DNA of 64,000 nt from Syngnathus acus (lineage: Eukaryota > Chordata > Actinopteri > Syngnathiformes > Syngnathidae), in the NCBI RefSeq assembly GCF_901709675.1, contig NC_051095.1, positions 2,150,295 through 2,214,294 of the forward strand, read 5' to 3'. Positions 57,246 through 64,000 of the stretch are shown piece by piece. A program made the translations under genes and the position numbers. Under the pieces are notes generated by a model. That model had not been told where the DNA came from and made no database searches. It worked only from the letters and a program-made list of their open reading frames with translations. The number at the start of each line of letters is the position of its first letter. Within the stretch, counting starts at the first letter, position 1.

Positions 57246-60200
57246 CTACGGCGCCACCTGTGGCTCCGGTGAGGCAATTGGAAAATGCGCTGTGGGCATT
57301 TTGCACATGAAGCTGTTGACTTGGGAGCAGGACATTGGCTTCCATCTTCCAGTCTGAAAGAAAACAATCCATTTCAGTGGAGCGCAAAGCTCTTCTTCTT
57401 CCTAATGCTCATTTCAGGACGCACCTGCCGTAACACAGCCACGCAGTGTTGGTCAAGGCCGACGCGCTGGACGGGTTCTCCCGCGGCCCAGTGGGTGAAG
57501 GTCACCTCGTGGCGGTCCGACCACACCAACGTGCCGGGAAGCGCCAGGTCGTTCAGTCCGGTCCACATGTCGCTGGTTTCTGATGGGAGGGAACAGAGCT
57601 CTCATCCGGTTCTCAGATGTTGACGGGGACTGTTAATTAACGGTCGGGATGCGCACCAAGGTGGGAGACATTTTTCACTGACGCCTGCTCCATCTCGCTG
57701 CGGATGGACACCAGTTCCGCACCAAGACTACGGCAGAAGAGTTGCGCATCATCCCATTTCTTTTTGCCCTCAAATGTTTTGTAGCAGAAACCGGCAAACT
57801 CCTCCCAGTCAGGCGCTGCGCATCTGGGCTCTGCAGGCGAGACCCCGTGTGAGTTGTAGTCGTCATGACAGTTAGCATGAGATAAACAACTGGTTTTGGA
57901 ACTCACCCCCGTCCGCAAACGTGTGAGACACACCCAGCGGGTCGATCAAACTGCAAATAGTAAAGCGATAATTAGCCGGTGGCTCTTCATGGGACTTTTC
58001 CGTGAAGGTCGGCCACTCACTGTCTGGAGGTGATCCCGTTCCCGGTGGAGCCCGTGTAGACTTGCTGTTTGGGAGCTCTCATCACAATACAATCTCCTCC
58101 GATGTCGTTCCGGATGACGCCGGCGTGAATGGCGGCCGCGCAGATGTGCGAGTCCTGCATTTACACAAAGTTGCAGTCACGGACGAGACGTCGACCGGTG
58201 GGTGGGCTCAGGCAATCCCCTACCTCCGAGTAGACCAATGTTCCAGCGGCAAAGTGTTCCTCTTTGCCACACCTGGGCGGACAGTAGAACCTGCAGAAGA
58301 CACACATGTTGTGAAATTGACAACAGGCGGTCATGAAACATTCTGTCAGGCGTGACTCACGTCATCGAATCGGTGAAGCGGACGCTGTTGAACTTTCTGG
58401 CGCAGGTCGTCTCATCTGTCGGACAAAAGGCGAGAGTTCGTGGCATATTTTGCGGTTGTTGTTTTGGGCAACCAAAGCGGCCGCGGATTTCACCTTCATG
58501 TGCGCATCCCAAGATGTCAAAGCGGAGGCCAAATTCTGGACGATTCTCCAGCGGCAGGATGCGGACGTACTGAGCGAACGCGGGCGTCTCAAGCAAATGA
58601 GTCCCACCGCCGATGAACTAGAAATCGAATGTTTCCTTGTTTGTTGTGACAAGATGGGAGGATGAGGTCGCGGTCGACTCCATTGGCTCACCTTCCCGTC
58701 CGGGTGTTTGGTCCACTTCTTCCTATCAACGCTCAGTCTCATCTCAAGTGGGATGTTCCAGGAGCGAATATCGGTGCTATTGCAGCCCTGGGTCACGATC
58801 GCAGTCACCTTTCTCGTGTAGCTGAGGTTCACCAGGATCCAGCTGCCGAGGACTGGAGGGGGGCGGACAAAAGAACGCTCAGGAGGAGACCAAAGTGCCA
58901 AGCGGTCAATTTTCTACGCACCATTTTTTGACGGCTTCCAGCAGGACTCCCCGGTGAGGCGGGCTTTATCTGGGGTGGCGTCTTCCATTGAGGAGGAGGC
59001 TTTGAAGGAAGAGTCTGCGACGCTGCCGTCGGAGATGCCCAGACTGTCGAGACACACTGAGGACAGCCAAAAGTCATTTGAATTCGGAACGGATGCGTCA
59101 AATAAAAATCTGGCCATGGAGCCCCTTGGCATGGAACCCTAACCCTAACCCTAACCCTTGCATTGTTTTTCTGGGAATTTGAGGAGTCCTAGATTCAGCG
59201 CAGAGCGGAAGATCGCGAGACGGGAATCCCACCTTTGTGTTCACAGCTATAGACCATCTGCAGATATTTGGAGGGGGCAGGGCAGGACTTGTCCTCCAAA
59301 ACCTCAATGTGGCATTTTTGCTGGCTGTTGCACATTTTCCTGTAGCGAGGGACGATGCCTTCCACTGAGCAGGTGGTCTCTGCAAGTTACAACACATTGG
59401 TGAGTATGAGCATTGATGCACTGGAATGAGGAACCAAACGAGCATCTGAACGGTTTGTAAGCATTGCTTCATTTTCATGAAGTTTCGTAGCAGGTCAAAG
59501 TTGTTTGGAGACTTTCAGGAGAAAACCAAGCGAAAAGCGTCCAATGAGTCTTCAGAGGTAGGCGGACAAATGCCTTCATTGGCAAATGGTGGATTCTCAG
59601 CTCTTACCGTTTTCCAATGAGTCGTCGTCGTCGAATGAGTAGTCGTTGAATGAGTCGCCGTCCTCCTGGCAAACGTCGTCACTCCGCCGACCGTAAAAGG
59701 CGGACTGGATGCTGATGCGGCTTTGCTTCTGACCCTCAGCCTCACACACGAGGTCAGCAGAATGCTTGTTGCAGACAAGGATCTCCTTAAAGCCTGCCAA
59801 AGCATCGTCGTGTCATTTTATGTCTCGCGTCCCTTGAAGCCAACGTTCAAGGAGACTTACCGTCATGAGGCCGTGGCGCTTTTGCCGTGTTTCCTGCAAG
59901 ACAAAAGCCATAGGAGCGAGTCGGCACGTTGTGAGGATCGGCTGAGCGTTCCCGCGTCTTACCTCGTTTCTTGCACACGTAGCCTCTCTTCTTCCGGCAA
60001 TTGTCAAACTTCCAGCGCCCGTTGCTTGTGAGTAAGGAAAGACAAGACGCACTAGAGAGGTCACCGGGATCACCTGGAAGGAGACGACAGATACTCAGCT
60101 CCATTCCTCCGCAACATCGCAGACAAACATCGATTGGGTTTTTGAGCCACCTCCGTCCATGACGACGTAACCCAACGGGGATCCGTCAGTCCACCCGCTG

Positions 60201-63200
60201 CCGTCTTTCGTGATGTTGTTGCTGACGCCCAACCACAGAGAGGGAGCGCTCGGCAGTAAAGTGTACAGACCTTTGGAGGTAAATGGTCAAATGTGGAACA
60301 AGAGATTGGAACAGTGCACGTTGGGGGAATTCAACAGCCCTGATCGTGACCAGACAGACGGACAGCCTACTTTGTATAAATGCCTGTTCTTGTGAGTCGG
60401 TGATGCTGAGCAGGTCTCCTCCGCGGCGGAGGCAGTCGTCTCGCGCCTCCGTCCAGGCCTTGGCGTGCCAGCGTTGGATCAGGTAGCAGAAGTCGGAGGA
60501 GGGTCGGTCCTGCCACCAGCCGCACTTTGCACTCCGGCCTGCAAGCGAGAGTGGAGTCACTTGAGGGCAAACGGGCGACGAGAGAACACACGTGGACTGG
60601 CGGGTGGGACGCCCACCTGGCGGCGGAGGAAGAAGAAAGTCTTGGACCTTGGCTGCAAGGAAAAGAGAGGACACATTAGCACTCTTAGCTTTGCCTTAAA
60701 ATGTAAAGTGCTTTCCAAATGAAATTTATTTATTTATTTATTTATCTATTTTTATTTATTTATTTATTTATTTATTAATTTTCATGATTAATTTATTTAT
60801 TATTGTCGTTATTATATTTATTATTATTATCATTATTATTGAGAGGTGCAAAGTAAGTGGCCGTCATTTGCTGACCTTTTTTACAGATGAATGGACGAGC
60901 ATTGGTGCAGGGCCGGTCCTCAAGTTGTCCAGTCTGCGACAAGGCAGCGCAGTCTCCCCGTCCGGCCGGCCTGTTTGGGACCCACGTGATGTTGCCCTGC
61001 GGACGACACGCCAGACGTGACTTTGGCGCGTTTGGTCTCGCTCGCCACCACCGCATTTGCTCCAAAATGATGAGTCCTTTTTTCCTTCCACTAATCAACA
61101 CTTTCCCACAGTATGACTTAAATTCATTGGACAATTTCCATCCACTTAAATCATAACTTGAGTTTCAGACTCAATTTTATATTCTCAGAAATGAGCGACT
61201 TGGCTTTTGTCCTCACTTGGACTTTTTGCCCTCTGATATGACACCTTCCTTCTGGGCCAGTGACAACTTTTGCAGACTGCTCTAAACGTTTGGCTTACTG
61301 TAGGTGTTGCGTCGCTCCACTCAAAGTTGCCCTTGTTCTTCTTGAGTCCCACCCAAGATTGGAATCCTCCTACATATGGCGCGTGAGCTTGAGGAAATCA
61401 CAAAAAGCGAGAAGAGCATTCAAACGTGTCAGACGTTGGGAAACGCTGGGGCGATAGCTGGCATCGGTAGTTTGACCCGGGCGCTCACCAGCCAAGAATT
61501 TGCCCTCGTCCCATGAGAGGACACTGGCCAGGTGACCTTTCCATATTCCGCAGAATGTCTCGGCCCCCTCCCAAGTTCGCATCACCCCCTCAAAGTGATA
61601 GCAGGAGCCCTTGTACAGGAAGTCGCCAGTGTCGCAATAGGAAGCTGAAGCCGGCAAGAAACATGGATTACAAAACCAGAAGGGGACCCTGCAGGTGTGA
61701 AAAGAAAGAAGCGTCGCTGCTACTCACTCTCCACTCGATGGTAGCCCAATCCGTAGTCTTTGTATGAACACAGCCGACCCACCGGGCAGTCTGCAAGAGG
61801 ACGACGTGATTGCATTTTTTCCTCCTATCACCGCCAACAATACAACGGTCGTGCACACTTACCATCGGGCGACCTCTCGCACATGTACGGTAAGGAGGAT
61901 CCGCACGATCCATGTCTCCACTTGCCAGGCTGACTGCTGTCGTGCACACCTTGGTTGACGTAGGCGCAGGAACCAACGCTGGCACTGTCGGGAGAAGTGG
62001 GAGGAAATGAGACACACATCTGACAAACGGTCCAAATCGGAGGCTTTTCCCATCTTTCTCGGCAAAAGAGAATTTTACGTCAATACACGTGCTCACCCAA
62101 ATTTCGCAAATCTCGCCATGTGCCCTGACGGACAATGAAAGGACGCAAAGAGGTGACCTTCTTACCTCCCGTCTTGACGCGAGTCCCTGTTGGTGTAGGT
62201 CGGCGTCACACCGGTGTCGGACCAAGTCAGCAGTTTTTCTCCTGCTTCGGAAAACTGACACCAGGCCTCGTCGCAGTTCTGCAGAGTCCAAAGCCGCTGT
62301 CAATGGCGTAGCAATAGCCAGCCAACGGCCGTTAGCACTTTGGTCTCACCAGATTGGAGAGTCCGATCCAGAAGGGCTTGTCGCCCATTTGCTTCTTCAC
62401 AAAGCTTTCCTCGTAAGACGAGGTGATGGAGACAAGGTTGCCGCCCTCCCAGATGCAGTCGTAACGGGCCCCCAGCCACCCGTTGGTTTTCTCCATCTTC
62501 TTGTAGCACTTGGAGCGGTGAGAACTCCATCCGTTGACTGTGTCACATGGTGACTGACGATCGGCTAATACTGATGAAACAGCAAAATTGTCTTGGTCAC
62601 TTTTCAGCTTTTTGTGAAAAACACAAATTCAGCAAACAGACAAGAATGCAGTCGGCCGAATTCAGCTTTTGCCAACGTGATCAATTCGCGAATGGACGAG
62701 TCACCCATGGTATAGTCACCATTGCATAACCCTCAATAGCTTACAGCCTCAATTCTTTACGCTAGGAAAATAACAAAAGAAGACAAGCATCGTCATGCCA
62801 TTTTTGTCTCCCGTCGTTGGAAGTCACTGTTCAAGGAGACGTACCGTCATGAGGCTGCTGCGGCGGTTTTGGAATGTTTCCTGCAAGACAAAAGCCAAAG
62901 TAGCGAGTCAGCACGTTGTGAGAATCAGCCAAGCGTCGCCGCGTCTTACCTCGTTTCTTGCAGATGTAGCCTCCCTTCTTCCGGCAATCGTCAAACTTCC
63001 AGCGGCCGTTGCTCGTGAGCAAGGAAAGACAGGACGCACCAGTGAGGTCACCGGGGTCATCTGGAAGGAGACGACAGATGCTCAGCTCCATTTCTCGCAG
63101 ACAAACATCGATTGGGTTTTTGAAGCCACCTCTGTCCATGACGATGTAAACGAACGGAGATCCGTCAATCCACTTGCTGCCGTCTTTGGTGACGTTGTTG

Positions 63201-63700
63201 TCGACGCCCAACCACAGAGAGGGAGCGCTCGGCAGAAAAGTGTGCAGACCTTTGGAGGTAAATGGTCAAATGTGTAGCAAGAGTTTGAAACAGTCCACGT
63301 TGGGGGAATTCAACAGCTCTGATTGCGACCGGACAGACAGCCTACTCTGTATGAAGGTCTGTTCTATTGAGTCGGCGATGCTGAGAAGGTCTCCTCCGCG
63401 GCGAAGGCAGTCGTCTCGCGCCTCCTCCCAAGTCTTGGTGGGCTTGCGTTGAATCAGGTAGCAGAAGTCGGAGGAGGGTCGCTCCAGCCACCAGCCGCAC
63501 TTTGCACTCCAGCCTGCAAGCGAGAGTCGAGTCACTTGAGGGCAAACGGGCGACGAGAGAACACACGTGGACTGGCGGGTGGGACGCCCACCTGGCGGCG
63601 GAGGAAGAAGAAAGTCTCGGACCTTGGCTGCAAGGAAAAGAGAGGACACATTAGCACTCTTAGCTTTGCCTTAAAATGTAAAATGCTTTTCAAATGAAAT

Positions 63701-63775
<75 letters not shown>

Positions 63776-64000
63776 TTTTTTTATTTTCATGATTAATTTA
63801 TTTATTATTGTCGTTATTATATTTATTATTATTATCATTATTATTGAGAGGTGCAAAGTAAGTGGCCGTCATTTGCTGACCTTTTTTACAGATGAATGGC
63901 CGAGCATTGGTGCAGGGCCGGTCCTCAAGTTGTCCAGTCTGCGACAAGGCAGCGCAGTCTCCACGTCCGGCCGGCCTGTTTGGGACCCACGTGATGTTGC
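57246..64000 (-). CDS. Multidomain lectin (CTLDs-SUEL-FA58C-LCCL-CTLD), copy 2, 5' end off window
   Basis: Minus-strand gene entering at the right edge and ending at TAG 57246. In protein order: part of a CTLD (64000-63881, CTNARPFICKKG); linker plus CTLD exons (63640-62840, KCGWWLERPSSDFCYLIQR, NGRWKFDDCRKKGGYICKK); a CTLD at 62560-61860 (WSSHRSKCYKKMEKTNGWLG, GSSLPYMCE); a CTLD at 61645-60882 (YKGSCYHFEG, CTNARPFICKKG); a CTLD at 60655-59860. A SUEL/galactose-binding lectin domain follows (59792-59230; CEAEGQKQSRISIQSAFYG, then CNSQQKCHIEV and PCPG-like CPAPSKYLQ). Last come FA58C (59056-58498), LCCL (58425-58000) and a terminal CTLD (57845-57246). No transmembrane segment is seen after the last CTLD. 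The mannose-receptor-like CTLD chain suggests an extracellular pattern-recognition or adhesion role, by inference. No named orthologue recognised. Confidence 0.8.
59139..59159. repeat. Short interstitial telomeric repeat in right arm
   Basis: About 3.5 perfect CCCTAA units lie in the intron just upstream of the first FA58C exon. The left arm has unrelated sequence of similar length at this spot (about 54-66). Confidence 0.85.
59855..61020 (-). repeat. Internal tandem-duplicated CTLD block, copy A
   Basis: Exons, introns and an ATTT microsatellite match 62830-64000 at an offset of about 2.98-3.0 kb. Shared landmarks include CCAACCACAGAGAGGGAGCG at about 60229 and 63209, and the CTNARPFICKKG exon at both ends. 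Encoded CTLDs differ at roughly one residue in six by eye. Confidence 0.9.
60722..60850. repeat. ATTT microsatellite, copy A
   Basis: Imperfect ATTT/TTAT run in the intron of duplicated block A; the copy B counterpart is longer and purer. Confidence 0.9.
62830..64000 (-). repeat. Internal tandem-duplicated CTLD block, copy B
   Basis: Second copy of the block at 59855-61020, continuing off the window edge. Its order of exons (CTLD end, Pro-rich linker, CTLD start, CTLD core, CTLD end, short linker) is the same. Two unrelated CTLDs (62560-61300) lie between the copies. Confidence 0.9.
63697..63845. repeat. ATTT microsatellite, copy B
   Basis: About 20 nearly pure ATTT units followed by TTATTA-rich sequence in the intron of duplicated block B. 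Confidence 0.95.

Larger units (their letters stand above)
55867..59212 (-). repeat. Right arm of the large inverted duplication
   Basis: Reverse-complement copy of 1-3334. Homology begins at the GT tract 55867-55906 and runs through the lectin 3' flank and its last ten exons to the position matching base 1. A telomere-like (CCCTAA)n insertion at 59139-59159 is absent from the left arm. Most non-coding positions agree by eye, but short exon patches (57730-57790, 58262-58290) are clearly diverged. Confidence 0.93.

Noticed and set aside
1-64000. Retroviral or LINE-type open reading frames
   Set aside because: No reverse transcriptase, integrase, gag or envelope-like frame was recognised; the mobile elements seen are small DNA transposons without coding capacity.

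Overview
The window is vertebrate nuclear DNA, most likely from a ray-finned (teleost) fish. All genes are split by short GT-AG introns. The gene set is vertebrate (cabp4, tdrd7, dctn1, a PC-esterase gene, rpgrip1, a RING/SPRY TRIM-like gene, oga, slc14a2). Introns and spacers are rich in small hAT-type elements and fold-back MITEs of the kind common in fish. I cannot name the species.

Layout. (1) Positions 1-3334 hold the 3' end of a plus-strand multidomain lectin gene (FA58C, LCCL, CTLD) and its 3' flank, ending in a CA microsatellite. (2) Positions 3335-7900 hold two tRNA-Gln-like copies around a 2.75-kb hAT-type element that carries a tandem array of about 156-bp units. (3) Positions 8048-54997 hold eight genes: cabp4 (+), tdrd7 (-), dctn1 (+), a PCED1 gene (-), rpgrip1 (-), a B-box-less TRIM (-), oga (+) and slc14a2 (-). 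Convergent pairs are cabp4/tdrd7, dctn1/PCED1 and oga/slc14a2. Head-to-head pairs are tdrd7/dctn1 and TRIM/oga. (4) Positions 55867-59212 are an inverted copy of arm 1-3334, again bounded by a microsatellite. (5) Positions 59212-64000 continue upstream into the same minus-strand lectin gene: a SUEL-type galactose-binding lectin module and at least four CTLDs, two of which lie in tandem-duplicated blocks about 3 kb apart.

The most notable signal is architectural. A block of about 52.5 kb of ordinary conserved genes sits between two convergent copies of a lectin-gene 3' end, in the geometry that permits recurrent inversion by recombination between the arms. Between the two lectin copies, differences are not spread evenly. 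Short patches in the last CTLD and in the LCCL domain are strongly diverged, while nearby exons and even non-coding flank are almost identical. This suggests diversifying selection or gene conversion.

The central genes do not form an operon-like unit. They cover photoreceptor calcium signalling and cilium (cabp4, rpgrip1), germ granules and lens (tdrd7), microtubule transport (dctn1), O-GlcNAc removal (oga) and urea transport (slc14a2). Several introns are largely made of transposons with readable target-site duplications. Exon boundaries were read by eye from splice sites and reading-frame continuity. cabp4, oga and slc14a2 were followed exon by exon and close to intact reading frames of 221, 797 and 385 residues.
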